A DNA stretch of 64,000 nt from an uncultured Eubacteriales bacterium (GTDB lineage Bacteria > Bacillota > Clostridia > Christensenellales > Aristaeellaceae): contig ONJM01000012.1 of the NCBI GenBank assembly GCA_900318145.1, positions 1 through 64,000 on the forward strand, in the 5' to 3' direction. Both the position numbers and the translations under genes were made by a program. Positions within the stretch are counted from its first letter, which is position 1. Each line of letters begins with the position of its first letter. The notes under the pieces were generated by a model, which had not been told where the DNA came from, did no database searches, and was given only the letters and a program-made list of their open reading frames with translations. Positions 14,967 to 22,775 of this stretch are shown here, one piece after another.

Positions 14967-15986
14967 ATGGCTCTGTTTGAAAACTATGAAGGCCGCATGC
15001 CTCAGCTGCAGCCTGTTCTGGACAAGTACGGATTCAAAAACTTTGAAGAAGTCAAGGCGTTCACCAACGGCAAGGGTGTGGACGCGTACTCTATCGTTGA
15101 AAGCACCCAGCCCATCTGCTTCGAAAACGTGAAGTGGGCGTATGAACTGGGCGCCGCCATCGCCATCAAGGAAGGCGCGAAGAACGCCGCGGAAGCCGCC
15201 AAGTGGATCGGCACCGCGCTGCAGGCCTTCTGCATCCCCGGCTCCGTCGCGGACCAGCGCCAGGTCGGTATCGGCCACGGCAATCTGGGCGCCATGCTGC
15301 TGGACGAGGAGACCGAGTGCTTCGCGTTCCTGGCCGGCCACGAATCCTTTGCGGCCGCGGAAGGCGCCATCAAGATCGCGCTGAACGCCAATAAGGTCCG
15401 GAAAAAACCCCTGCGGGTTATCCTGAACGGCCTGGGCAAGGATGCCGCCATGATCATCAGCCGGATCAACGGTTTCACCTATGTGCAGACCAAGTATGAC
15501 TACCTGAGCGCGGACGTGAAGGAAGACCATGCCCTGACCGTCGTCAGCAAGACCGCCTATTCCAGCGGTGACCGGGCCAAGGTCAACTGCTACGGTGCGG
15601 ATGACGTGCGCGAAGGCGTTGCGATCATGTGGCATGAGGGCGCTGACATCTCCATTACCGGCAACAGCACCAACCCCACCCGGTTCCAGCATCCCGTTGC
15701 GGGCACCTACAAGAAGGAACGCTGGGAAGCCGGCAAGAAGTACTTCTCCGTGGCCAGCGGCGGCGGCACCGGACGTACCCTGCATCCCGACAACATGGCA
15801 GCGGGCCCCGCTTCCTACGGTATGACGGATACCATGGGCCGGATGCATTCCGACGCGCAGTTCGCGGGATCTTCTTCCGTGCCTGCCCACGTGGAAATGA
15901 TGGGATTCCTGGGCGCCGGCAATAACCCGATGGTCGGCATGACCGTTGCGGTTGCGGTGGCAGTGCAGGAAGCAATGAGCAAATAA
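14967..15986 (+). CDS. GGGtGRT family protein
   Basis: This 339-aa protein is named for its motif ASGGGTGRTLHPDN (about residues 253-266). It also carries well-conserved blocks RQVGIGHGNLGAMLLDEE and LNGLGKDAAMIISRINGF. The ATG at 14967 is used because AGGGGAGGTG ends six bases upstream; an in-frame GTG at 14958 lies inside that ribosome-binding site. It is co-transcribed with the NifU-like gene upstream. The family is widespread in anaerobes but, to my knowledge, without assigned function; the glycine-rich motif suggests phosphate or cofactor binding. Codon use is strongly biased, suggesting high expression. A GC-rich hairpin follows the stop. Confidence 0.85.
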   Translation: MALFENYEGRMPQLQPVLDKYGFKNFEEVKAFTNGKGVDAYSIVESTQPICFENVKWAYELGAAIAIKEGAKNAAEAAKWIGTALQAFCIPGSVADQRQVGIGHGNLGAMLLDEETECFAFLAGHESFAAAEGAIKIALNANKVRKKPLRVILNGLGKDAAMIISRINGFTYVQTKYDYLSADVKEDHALTVVSKTAYSSGDRAKVNCYGADDVREGVAIMWHEGADISITGNSTNPTRFQHPVAGTYKKERWEAGKKYFSVASGGGTGRTLHPDNMAAGPASYGMTDTMGRMHSDAQFAGSSSVPAHVEMMGFLGAGNNPMVGMTVAVAVAVQEAMSK

Positions 15987-15990
15987 TGAA

Positions 15991-16017
15991 CCAGGGGGCT
16001 TTCCGATCGCCCCCTGG
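15991..16017 (+). terminator. Hairpin after the GGGtGRT gene
   Basis: CCAGGGGGC/GCCCCCTGG perfect stem with a nine-base loop. There is no T-tract, so termination efficiency is uncertain. Confidence 0.55.
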
Positions 16018-16020
16018 ACC

Positions 16021-16216
16021 CCTTCGGATGGCTTGTTTTTAAGAATGCTGTCATACGGAGGCCGGATCGGATCCAACGCAGGCGCCACCGGAACCAGCGT
16101 CCTGGACCCCTTCGGATGGCTTGTTTTTAAGAATGCTGTCATACGGAGACAGAGCGGATCCAACGCAGGCGCCACCGGCGCCTTCGGATGGCTTGCTTCT
16201 GAGAATGCTGTGAGCA
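16021..16216 (+). repeat. Imperfect direct repeats, about 70-88 bp, 2.4 copies
   Basis: The unit beginning CCTTCGGATGGCTTGTTTTT-AAGAATGCTG and ending CAACGCAGGCGCCACCGG starts at 16021 and 16109, with a shorter third start at 16181. Copies differ by small indels. The region is non-coding apart from incidental open frames. Confidence 0.8.
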
Positions 16217-16233
16217 TAAAAGTCATTCAAAAG

Positions 16234-16265
16234 GCTCCCGAGGAAAGCCTCGGGAGCACTTTTTT
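16234..16265 (+). terminator. Rho-independent terminator
   Basis: GCTCCCGAGG/CCTCGGGAGC stem with an AAAG loop, then ACTTTTTT. It lies 20 bases before the SDR start codon, so it may attenuate read-through into that gene. Confidence 0.85.
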
Positions 16266-16287
16266 AAGAGTTGTGAGTGAAAAACCG

Positions 16288-17097
16288 ATGAAGACAGTAT
16301 GGGTTACGGGGGCCTCCAGCGGGCTGGGGCTGCATACCGCGATGGCTTTACGGGACGACGGCTGGCAGGTGATCGCCGGCGCGCGGAGCTTTACGGACGG
16401 ACAGCGGGACGGGATGACCTGCCTGCAGCTGGACGTGACGGACGGGGAGAGCGTGCGGGATTTCTGCCGGAAAGCGGAGGAAATCTCTCCGCCGGACGCG
16501 CTGGTGCAGTGCGCGGGCATGCTGGTGCTGGGATCCTGCGAGGAAACGTCGGCGGAGGAATTCCGCCGGGTCATGGACACCAATTATCTGGGAATGGTGC
16601 GGATGAACCGGGCGGTTCTGCCCCTGCTGCGCGCGCGGGGCGGCGGTAAGATCGTGATGTTCTCCTCCATCAACGGACTGCTTGGAATTCCCTTCCAGAG
16701 CGCCTATACGGCCAGCAAGCATGCCATTGAAGGGTACGCGGAGTGCCTGGCGCTGGAAGGAAAACCTTTCGGGATTCAGGTGATGCTTGTGGAGCCCGGA
16801 GACCATCGGAGCGGGAGCGACAAGTACCGTCCACACGCGGCGGCCATGACGGAGGAATCCCCCTACGCTGCGGAGTACAGGAGCGCCACGGAGCGGATCC
16901 ACCGGGATGAAAGCTGCGGATCGGATCCGGACAGGCTGGGGCGGAAGATTGCCCGTACGCTGGACCGGAAGCGGATCCCTTTCCGGAAACGGATCGCCAG
17001 CGCGGACCAGCATTTCGCGGTTTACATCCACCGGTTCCTGGGGGCCCGGATCAACGGAGCGGTGCTGCGGAAATACTACATCAGGAGGAACGCATGA
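16288..17097 (+). CDS. Short-chain dehydrogenase/reductase (SDR family)
   Basis: A 269-aa NAD(P)-dependent oxidoreductase with the classical SDR set: TGASSGLG (residues 7-14) for cofactor binding, CAG in place of NNAG, SSINGLLG with the catalytic Ser, and YTASK (Tyr and Lys of the catalytic dyad). The ATG at 16288 is chosen because the motif must lie at the N-terminus; the longer open frame reaching back to 16033 runs through the direct repeats. The substrate is unknown. The stop overlaps, as ATGA, the start of the NAGPA-domain gene, so the two are translationally coupled. Confidence 0.88.
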   Translation: MKTVWVTGASSGLGLHTAMALRDDGWQVIAGARSFTDGQRDGMTCLQLDVTDGESVRDFCRKAEEISPPDALVQCAGMLVLGSCEETSAEEFRRVMDTNYLGMVRMNRAVLPLLRARGGGKIVMFSSINGLLGIPFQSAYTASKHAIEGYAECLALEGKPFGIQVMLVEPGDHRSGSDKYRPHAAAMTEESPYAAEYRSATERIHRDESCGSDPDRLGRKIARTLDRKRIPFRKRIASADQHFAVYIHRFLGARINGAVLRKYYIRRNA

Positions 17098-18131
17098 AAA
17101 ACCGGATGAAAAGATTTCTGATGATTCTGGCGGCAGCCGTGACCGTGTTTTCCGCCGCGGCGGGAGAAGACCTGCAGGAGGAAGAGATCGCTTTCGGCGA
17201 ATCGGGAGCCGTGACGGAAAAAGACGGCTGGTATTTTGACGAAAAGGGTTTCCTTACGGGAGACAACCCGGGAGAAGCATATCTGCTGGAGGACGAGGCA
17301 AACGGAGAGTGGCAGTACGCGACCGGGGATCTTTCCATCCATATTACGAAGTTCACGGAAAAGACCGACAAAAAGAAAACCCTGCTGTACTGCGTGGCGG
17401 AAGTGTACGCGTCCGAGCGTTCGCCGCTTTTCGCGATCATGACACCGGAACCGGAGACCTCGCCGCGCCCCGACGGGTATCATCTGGTGTATCCGGAAAA
17501 CCTGGTCAAAGATTTTCCGGTGATGCTGGCTGTTTCGGACGATTATTACGGATACAGGCAGTTTTCCCGCGACTCCAAAGGATCCACCTGGCCGACGGGA
17601 ATCATTATCCGGAACGGGAAAATTCTGTACACCAAAACGCGGGACAGTTCGAAGAAACGGTCATTCCCGAATCTTGACACCCTGGCCGTATACGCGGACG
17701 GAAGCATGAAAACGCGGATCTGCGACGAGCTGACGGCGGAAGAGTACCTTGAGGAAGGCGCGGTACAGGTGTTTTCCTTCGGCCCATGGCTGCTCCGGGA
17801 CGGGGAAGCCAACGAAGAGGTTATGAATCCTTCCGACAAAAAAGGCGTTATGGCGCAGCCGAACCCGCGGGCCGCGATCGGCATGGCGGAGCCTTTCCAT
17901 TATATTGTGATTGTGGTCGGCGTTCCGTCGGACAAGTATACCGGTGTGAAGGGAAGCTGGCTGATTGAAAAGCTGCAGGAATACGGGTGTACCGAAGCGC
18001 TGAATCTGGACGGCGGCGGAACGGCATGCATGCTGTTCAACGGAAAGACCATTATCCAGGGAAAATGGGACAAGCAGAAGCGCGTGCTGGGCAGCATGAT
18101 CGCTTTCGGAAAACTGGAGTCCTTTGAATAA
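17094..18131 (+). CDS. Secreted phosphodiester glycosidase (NAGPA) family protein, paralogue 1
   Basis: A 345-aa protein with an N-terminal signal peptide (MKNRMKRFLMILAAAVTVFSAAAG). The C-terminal half is a NAGPA domain, related to the uncovering enzyme that removes GlcNAc from phosphodiesters, and to exopolysaccharide-associated proteins. Its hallmark is ALNLDGGGTACMLFNG (about 301-316); FSFGPWLLRDGEANEE and PRAAIGM also match the family. It is coupled to the SDR upstream through an ATGA overlap. Two further paralogues lie at 39.7 and 42 kb. Substrate is unknown; hydrolysis of a glycan phosphodiester outside the cell is inferred. Confidence 0.82.
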   Translation: MKNRMKRFLMILAAAVTVFSAAAGEDLQEEEIAFGESGAVTEKDGWYFDEKGFLTGDNPGEAYLLEDEANGEWQYATGDLSIHITKFTEKTDKKKTLLYCVAEVYASERSPLFAIMTPEPETSPRPDGYHLVYPENLVKDFPVMLAVSDDYYGYRQFSRDSKGSTWPTGIIIRNGKILYTKTRDSSKKRSFPNLDTLAVYADGSMKTRICDELTAEEYLEEGAVQVFSFGPWLLRDGEANEEVMNPSDKKGVMAQPNPRAAIGMAEPFHYIVIVVGVPSDKYTGVKGSWLIEKLQEYGCTEALNLDGGGTACMLFNGKTIIQGKWDKQKRVLGSMIAFGKLESFE

Positions 18132-18159
18132 CAGAGGAGCTGAAACTGAAGAAAAGACA

Positions 18160-18190
18160 GTCCGGAGCGAACGCGTTCCGGGCTTTTTTT
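18160..18190 (+). terminator. Rho-independent terminator
   Basis: AGTCCGGA pairs with TCCGGGCT (one G-U) around a GCGAACGCG loop, followed by seven T residues. Confidence 0.8.
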
Positions 18191-18220
18191 ACGCACGGAA
18201 AAACAGAAAAAAATCCGGCA

Positions 18221-18249
18221 TTGCGGAATATGGAAAAATAAGGTATACT
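18221..18249 (+). promoter_or_regulatory. Promoter of the preQ1 riboswitch-queT unit
   Basis: TTGCGG, 17 bases, TATACT, ending 28 bases before the riboswitch stem. Confidence 0.55.
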
Positions 18250-18276
18250 GGCGCCTGCGTGCGGAATATGGCGCGC

Positions 18277-18316
18277 GGTGAGTTCGAAACCATCCTCACC
18301 TAAAACAAAACTAAGG
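18277..18316 (+). promoter_or_regulatory. PreQ1-I riboswitch
   Basis: GGTGAG pairs with CTCACC, enclosing TTCGAAACCATC. The A-rich tail TAAAACAAAACTAAGG can form the H-type pseudoknot and contains the Shine-Dalgarno AAGGAG. This matches the preQ1-I layout (stem, GAGxTTC...ACC loop, AAAACTAAGG tail). Ligand binding would hide the ribosome-binding site of queT, so preQ1 would turn translation off. Confidence 0.85.
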
Positions 18317-18328
18317 AGAAAGAAGAAA

Positions 18329-18808
18329 ATGAGAAAGAACCAAGCCCTGACGATTACGATGGGCGGCGTGATCGCCGCACTGTACGTAGCACTGACGATG
18401 GTTGCCAATGCCCTCGGACTGGCCAGCGGAGCGATCCAGGTCCGGATTTCCGAGGCGCTGACGATCCTGCCGGTATTTACGCCGGCAGCGATTCCGGGAC
18501 TCACGGTGGGCTGCGTCCTGGCCAACTGGATTACCGGGTGCCTGCCCTGGGATATCGTTTTCGGATCCCTGGCCACGCTGATCGGCGCCGTGGGAACGCG
18601 CCTGCTGCGGAAAACCCCGTATGTCGCGTGGATTCCGCCGGTGGTCAGCAATATGGTGATCGTCCCGATTGTGCTGCAGAAGGTGTACGGCGTACCGGAT
18701 GCCTGGTGGTACCTGGTCCTGACGGTCGGCGCCGGAGAGGTTATCAGCTGCGGCGTTCTGGGCCTGCTGCTGTACCATTCGGCAAAACGCATTCCGCAGC
18801 TGAAATAA
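18329..18808 (+). CDS. queT: QueT-family ECF transporter S component (preQ1/queuosine precursor uptake)
   Basis: A 159-aa membrane protein with five to six hydrophobic helices, the size of ECF S components. The opening MRKNQALTITMGGVIAALYVALTM and the VRISEALTILPVFTPAAIPG segment are typical of QueT. S components bind the vitamin or precursor and work with the shared EcfA-EcfA'-EcfT energising module, which is not in this window. The preQ1-I riboswitch directly upstream strongly supports queuosine-precursor uptake. The ATG at 18329 lies 10 bases after AAGGAG. It is monocistronic, with a strong hairpin after the stop. Confidence 0.92.
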   Translation: MRKNQALTITMGGVIAALYVALTMVANALGLASGAIQVRISEALTILPVFTPAAIPGLTVGCVLANWITGCLPWDIVFGSLATLIGAVGTRLLRKTPYVAWIPPVVSNMVIVPIVLQKVYGVPDAWWYLVLTVGAGEVISCGVLGLLLYHSAKRIPQLK

Positions 18809-18843
18809 CGGGGAAAGCCGCGGGGGAAAAACAGATACGGTTC

Positions 18844-18880
18844 AGCGGAGGCCGGGGAGAGATCCCCGGCCTCCGCTGTG
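18844..18880 (+). terminator. Terminator of queT
   Basis: A 15-bp perfect stem AGCGGAGGCCGGGGA/TCCCCGGCCTCCGCT with a four-base loop, followed by GTGTTT. Confidence 0.75.
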
Positions 18881-18911
18881 TTTGCGGAACTGTACTGGCG
18901 CTGCTCTTTCA

Positions 18912-18940
18912 TTGCGAAAAAGGCGGAAATCATGTATACT
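18912..18940 (+). promoter_or_regulatory. Promoter of the aromatic amino-acid operon
   Basis: TTGCGA, exactly 17 bases, TATACT. The -10 ends about 30 bases before the aroB start. No T-box or leader peptide fits in that short leader. Confidence 0.7.
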
Positions 18941-18974
18941 TCGGGGCAGTATATAGCCGGAAAGAGGGATGCGG

Positions 18975-20006
18975 ATGGGTGCTGCTGTGATTCCCATGAA
19001 CCTGGGAGCAGACAGCTATGACATCGTACTGGAGCGGGGTGTTCTCGGAAAGGCGGGAGCCTATCTGAACCTTCGCCGGAAGGTTCTGATCGTGACGGAC
19101 AGCGGCGTCCCGGAGCAATGGGTGCGGACGCTGGCAGCACAGTGCGAAGAGGCAGACGTTTTCCGGATGCCTGCCGGGGAAACCAATAAAAACCTGGACA
19201 CTTTCCGGGAAGCGCTGCGCCGGATGCTCTCCTTCGGGCTGCGCCGGGGGGACTGCGTCGCGGCAGTGGGCGGCGGTGTGCCGGGAGATCTGGCCGGGTT
19301 TGCCGCAGCCTGCTATATGCGGGGGATCGATTTCTACAACTGTCCCACCACGGTGCTGAGCCAGGTGGATTCCTCCATCGGCGGAAAGACGGCGGTGGAT
19401 CTGGACGGGATCAAAAATATTGTCGGCGCGTTTTATCAGCCGAAGGCGGTGCTGATCGATCCGGACGTGCTGGCAACCCTGCCGCCGCGGCAGATTGCCA
19501 ACGGGCTGGCGGAAGCGGTGAAGATGGCGCTGTGTTTCGACGCGGAGGAATTTTCCCGGTTCGAGACGGAGAAAACCGGAGCGCGGATGGACGCGGTCAT
19601 TGAGCGTGCCCTGCGGATCAAGAAAAGCGTGGTGGAGCAGGACGCGAAGGAGCGCGGCCTCCGGCGGGCACTGAATTTCGGGCATACCCTGGGCCACGGG
19701 ATCGAGGCGCTGCACGCGGAAAACGGCCTGCTGCACGGGGAGTGCGTGGCGCTGGGCATGCTGCCCATGTGCGGCCCGGAAGTGCGGAACCGGCTGAAAA
19801 AAGTACTGGAGAAGCTGGGGCTGCCGACCCGGTGCGGCGCGGACGCGTCCCGGGTTATCGCGGCGGCGGCGCACGACAAGAAAGCCGCCGGGGACGGGAT
19901 CATTGCCATCCTGGCGGACGAGGCCGGAAGCTTCAGGGAACAGCGGATGACGACAGCGGAGCTGAAAGCCCGGTATATTTCGGTATACGGAGAAGGAAAA
20001 GCATGA
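18975..20006 (+). CDS. aroB: 3-dehydroquinate synthase
   Basis: A 343-aa cytosolic NAD-dependent enzyme converting DAHP to 3-dehydroquinate, the second shikimate step. It shows AVGGGVPGDLAGFAAACYMRG (NAD and substrate site), TTVLSQVDSSIGGKTAVD, and GHTLGHGIE with zinc-ligand histidines. The ATG at 18975 gives proper spacing from AAAGAGGG; an in-frame ATG at 18969 abuts that site. It is the first gene of aroB-aroC-aroEK-aroQ-aroA-tyrA. Its stop overlaps the aroC start as ATGA, so translation is coupled. No DAHP synthase gene is present in the window. Confidence 0.95.
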   Translation: MGAAVIPMNLGADSYDIVLERGVLGKAGAYLNLRRKVLIVTDSGVPEQWVRTLAAQCEEADVFRMPAGETNKNLDTFREALRRMLSFGLRRGDCVAAVGGGVPGDLAGFAAACYMRGIDFYNCPTTVLSQVDSSIGGKTAVDLDGIKNIVGAFYQPKAVLIDPDVLATLPPRQIANGLAEAVKMALCFDAEEFSRFETEKTGARMDAVIERALRIKKSVVEQDAKERGLRRALNFGHTLGHGIEALHAENGLLHGECVALGMLPMCGPEVRNRLKKVLEKLGLPTRCGADASRVIAAAAHDKKAAGDGIIAILADEAGSFREQRMTTAELKARYISVYGEGKA

Positions 20007-21097
20007 AGAATACATTCGGAACCAGCGTGTGCGTCACGCTGTTCGGAGAAAGCCACGGCGCGAAGATCGGCGCCGTGCTGGACGGCCTGGCCCCCGGAAT
20101 CCCGGTGGACGAAAGCCTGATCGCGCATCAGCTGGAGCTGCGCAGGCCGGCCGGGAGCATTTCCACTGCCCGGCGGGAACAGGACGCGTTTGAAATCGTG
20201 AGCGGCGTCTTCGAAGGCCGGACAACGGGGACGCCCCTGACGATCCTGATCCCCAACGCGGACACCCGCAGCGGAGACTACACCCGGGGCGCGCTGCGGC
20301 CGGGGCACGCGGATTATACCGCCCGTGTGAAATACCACGGGTATGAGGATTTCCGGGGCGGCGGCCATTTCAGCGGCCGGATCACTGCGGCGCTGACAGC
20401 GGCGGGAGCCGTTGCCATCGGAGCGCTGCGGGGGCGAGGCATCCGCATCGGCACCCATATTCTGCGGTGCGCGGGAATTCAGGACGCCGCTTTTACCGAT
20501 CCGGAGGCGCAGACGGAGGAACTGAACAGCAAAGTCTTTGCCGTGCTGGACGCGGAAAAAGGCGCGGAAATGCAGGCGGCCATCCGGGAAGCCGCGAAGG
20601 CCGGGGACAGCGTGGGCGGTGTGCTGGAAACCGTTGTGACAGGCATGCCGGCCGGCGTCGGCGAGCCCTGGTTCGACACGCTGGAAAGCATGCTGGCGCA
20701 CGCGCTGTTTGCGATTCCCGGCGTGAAGGGCGTTGAATTCGGAGAAGGATTTGCCCTTGCGGAAAAGCGGGGCAGCGAAGCCAACGACGCCTTCGCCCTG
20801 CAGGCGGGGCGGATCGTGACCCGGACGAACCGGAACGGCGGAATCAACGGCGGAATATCCAACGGGATGCCGCTGGTATTCCGGTGCGCTGTCAAGCCGA
20901 CGCCGTCCATCGCGCTGCCGCAGGACTCCGTGGACGCGGAGGGCATGAAGGAAGAAAGACTGACCCTGAAGGGCCGTCACGATCCGGCGATTGTACACCG
21001 GGCACGGGTGGTGGCGGACAGCGTGACGGCGCTGGTGCTGTGCGACGCACTGGCGCAGCGTTTCGGCACGGACTGGCTGCGGGGAGAAGAAGCATGA
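20003..21097 (+). CDS. aroC: Chorismate synthase
   Basis: A 364-aa FMN-dependent enzyme that converts EPSP to chorismate, the final shikimate step. The N-terminus TSVCVTLFGESHG holds the conserved active-site histidine. RPGHADYTARVKYHGYEDFRG and SNGMPLVFRCAVKPTPSI are conserved family blocks involved in FMN and substrate binding. The ATG at 20003 overlaps the aroB stop; the longer frame back to 19742 lies inside aroB. It overlaps aroEK by ATGA. Length is normal for the family. Confidence 0.95.
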   Translation: MKNTFGTSVCVTLFGESHGAKIGAVLDGLAPGIPVDESLIAHQLELRRPAGSISTARREQDAFEIVSGVFEGRTTGTPLTILIPNADTRSGDYTRGALRPGHADYTARVKYHGYEDFRGGGHFSGRITAALTAAGAVAIGALRGRGIRIGTHILRCAGIQDAAFTDPEAQTEELNSKVFAVLDAEKGAEMQAAIREAAKAGDSVGGVLETVVTGMPAGVGEPWFDTLESMLAHALFAIPGVKGVEFGEGFALAEKRGSEANDAFALQAGRIVTRTNRNGGINGGISNGMPLVFRCAVKPTPSIALPQDSVDAEGMKEERLTLKGRHDPAIVHRARVVADSVTALVLCDALAQRFGTDWLRGEEA

Positions 21098-22332
21098 TTT
21101 ACGGACTGATCGGGGAACACCTGGGCCACAGCTTTTCAGCAGAGATCCACGCCCGGCTGGGAGAGGAACCGTACGAGCTGCGGGAGCTTGCGCCGGAGGA
21201 AGTTCCGGAATTCCTGCGAAAGGGAGATTTCCGGGGAATCAATGTGACCATTCCATACAAGCAGACGGTGATTCCGTTTCTGGATGAAATCAGCGATACC
21301 GCCCGGGCGATCGGCGCGGTGAATACCATCGTGCGGCGCGGCGGAAAGCTGTACGGGGATAATACGGACGCGACGGGGCTGGCCATGCTGCTGCGGAAGA
21401 TCGGCGCGGATCCGCGGGGCAAAAAGGTGCTGATTCCGGGAACCGGCGGCACCAGCCTGACGGCGGTGTATACGGTGAAAAAACTCGGAGCCTCGCAGAC
21501 GGTGCGGGTGAGCCGGAGCGGCAGGGACGGCGCGGTGACCTATACCTGTGCGGCGGAGGAACACGGGGACGCGCAGATCCTGATCAACACAACGCCCTGC
21601 GGGATGTATCCGCACGCGGACGAATGCCCGGTGGATCTGAAGCTGTTCCCGGAGCTTGAGGCAGCTGCGGACGCTGTGTATAATCCGCTGCGGACCAATC
21701 TGGTGCTGGAAGCCCGGAAGCGCGGGATTCCAGCGGAGGGCGGGCTGTATATGCTGACAGCCCAGGCGGTGCGCGCGGCGGAACTGTTCCGGGACAAGGT
21801 GTATCCGGCAGAGACGGCGGAGACGATTTACCGGGAACTGCTGCGGGAAAAGGAAAACATGGTGCTGATCGGCATGCCGGGGAGCGGCAAGAGTACACTT
21901 GCCGCGGCGCTGCGGCAGCGGACCGGCAGGCCGTGCGCGGACACGGACAAACTGATTGAGCGGAAAGCCGGGAAAACCATTCCGGAAATCTTCCGGGAGG
22001 ACGGCGAGGAGCGTTTCCGGGCAATTGAAAGCGAAGTGATCGCTGAGGTATCCGCGCGCGGCGGGCAGATTATCGCCACAGGCGGCGGCGCGGTGCTGCG
22101 GGAGGAAAACGTTACGGCACTGCGGCGGAACGGCAGGCTGATCCTACTGGAACGGACGGCGGAATCCCTGACGCCGACGGCGGACCGGCCGCTGGCGGAT
22201 ACACGGGAAAAGATGGACCGGCTCTGGCGGGAGCGGGAACCGGTATACCGGGCGGCGGCGGACTTCACGGTGCGCCCGGAAGGGACGCCGGAGGAGGCGG
22301 CCCGGGAGATTGAAAGCAGGTGGCAGCTTTGA
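21094..22332 (+). CDS. Bifunctional shikimate dehydrogenase/shikimate kinase fusion
   Basis: A 412-aa fusion of two consecutive shikimate-pathway enzymes. Residues 1-255 are AroE: GEHLGHSFSAEIH, NVTIPYKQTV with the catalytic Lys, NTDATG with the catalytic Asp, and a dinucleotide loop GTGGTS in place of the usual GAGGA. Residues about 257-412 are AroK: Walker A GMPGSGKST, DTDKLIERKAGKTIPEIF, and ATGGGAVLREEN. They would reduce 3-dehydroshikimate and then phosphorylate shikimate. The AroK part has no start of its own and follows AroE without a spacer. The gene overlaps aroC (ATGA) and aroQ (TTGA). Because AroK is C-terminal, the symbol is best written aroEK. Confidence 0.93.
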   Translation: MIYGLIGEHLGHSFSAEIHARLGEEPYELRELAPEEVPEFLRKGDFRGINVTIPYKQTVIPFLDEISDTARAIGAVNTIVRRGGKLYGDNTDATGLAMLLRKIGADPRGKKVLIPGTGGTSLTAVYTVKKLGASQTVRVSRSGRDGAVTYTCAAEEHGDAQILINTTPCGMYPHADECPVDLKLFPELEAAADAVYNPLRTNLVLEARKRGIPAEGGLYMLTAQAVRAAELFRDKVYPAETAETIYRELLREKENMVLIGMPGSGKSTLAAALRQRTGRPCADTDKLIERKAGKTIPEIFREDGEERFRAIESEVIAEVSARGGQIIATGGGAVLREENVTALRRNGRLILLERTAESLTPTADRPLADTREKMDRLWREREPVYRAAADFTVRPEGTPEEAAREIESRWQL

Positions 22333-22775
22333 AAATACTGGTTATCAACGGACCGAACCTGAACATGCTGGGAATCCGGGAACCTGGACTTTACGGGCGG
22401 GAAACCTATGAGGACCTGCTGGCAAAGATCCGGAAGCACGCGGCGGAAAGCGGCACGGAGGTATCCTTCTGCCAGTCCAACCACGAAGGGGATCTGGTGG
22501 ACGCCATCCAGGCGGCGTACGGAACGCAGGACGGGATCGTTATCAATCCGGGGGCTTATACCCATACCAGCGTGGCGCTGCTGGACGCACTGAAGGCGGT
22601 CGGGATTCCCGCGGTGGAAGTGCATATCACGAATGTGGATGAGCGGGAACCTTTCCGGAAAATCAGCTATATCCGGTCGGCCTGCCGCAAAACGATCTCC
22701 GGCCACGGAACGGACGGATACCTGGAGGCGATGGACTTTCTGACGGGAGGACAGCGGGATGCGGGTAACGATTGA
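22329..22775 (+). CDS. aroQ: Type II 3-dehydroquinate dehydratase
   Basis: About 148 aa. It dehydrates 3-dehydroquinate to 3-dehydroshikimate. The start is taken as the TTG at 22329 (overlapping the aroEK stop as TTGA) because it gives the canonical MKILVINGPNLNMLG; a GTG at 22320 is also in frame. Other signatures are GIREPGLYG with the catalytic Tyr, QSNHEGDLVDAIQ, NPGAYTHTSVALLDAL, and EVHITN with the catalytic His. Its 3' end overlaps aroA by 17 bases. Type II enzymes form dodecamers, unlike AroD. Confidence 0.95.
   Translation: MKILVINGPNLNMLGIREPGLYGRETYEDLLAKIRKHAAESGTEVSFCQSNHEGDLVDAIQAAYGTQDGIVINPGAYTHTSVALLDALKAVGIPAVEVHITNVDEREPFRKISYIRSACRKTISGHGTDGYLEAMDFLTGGQRDAGND

Noticed and set aside
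16021..16216. CRISPR array
   Set aside because: Only 2.4 long imperfect units with no regular spacers and no cas genes nearby.
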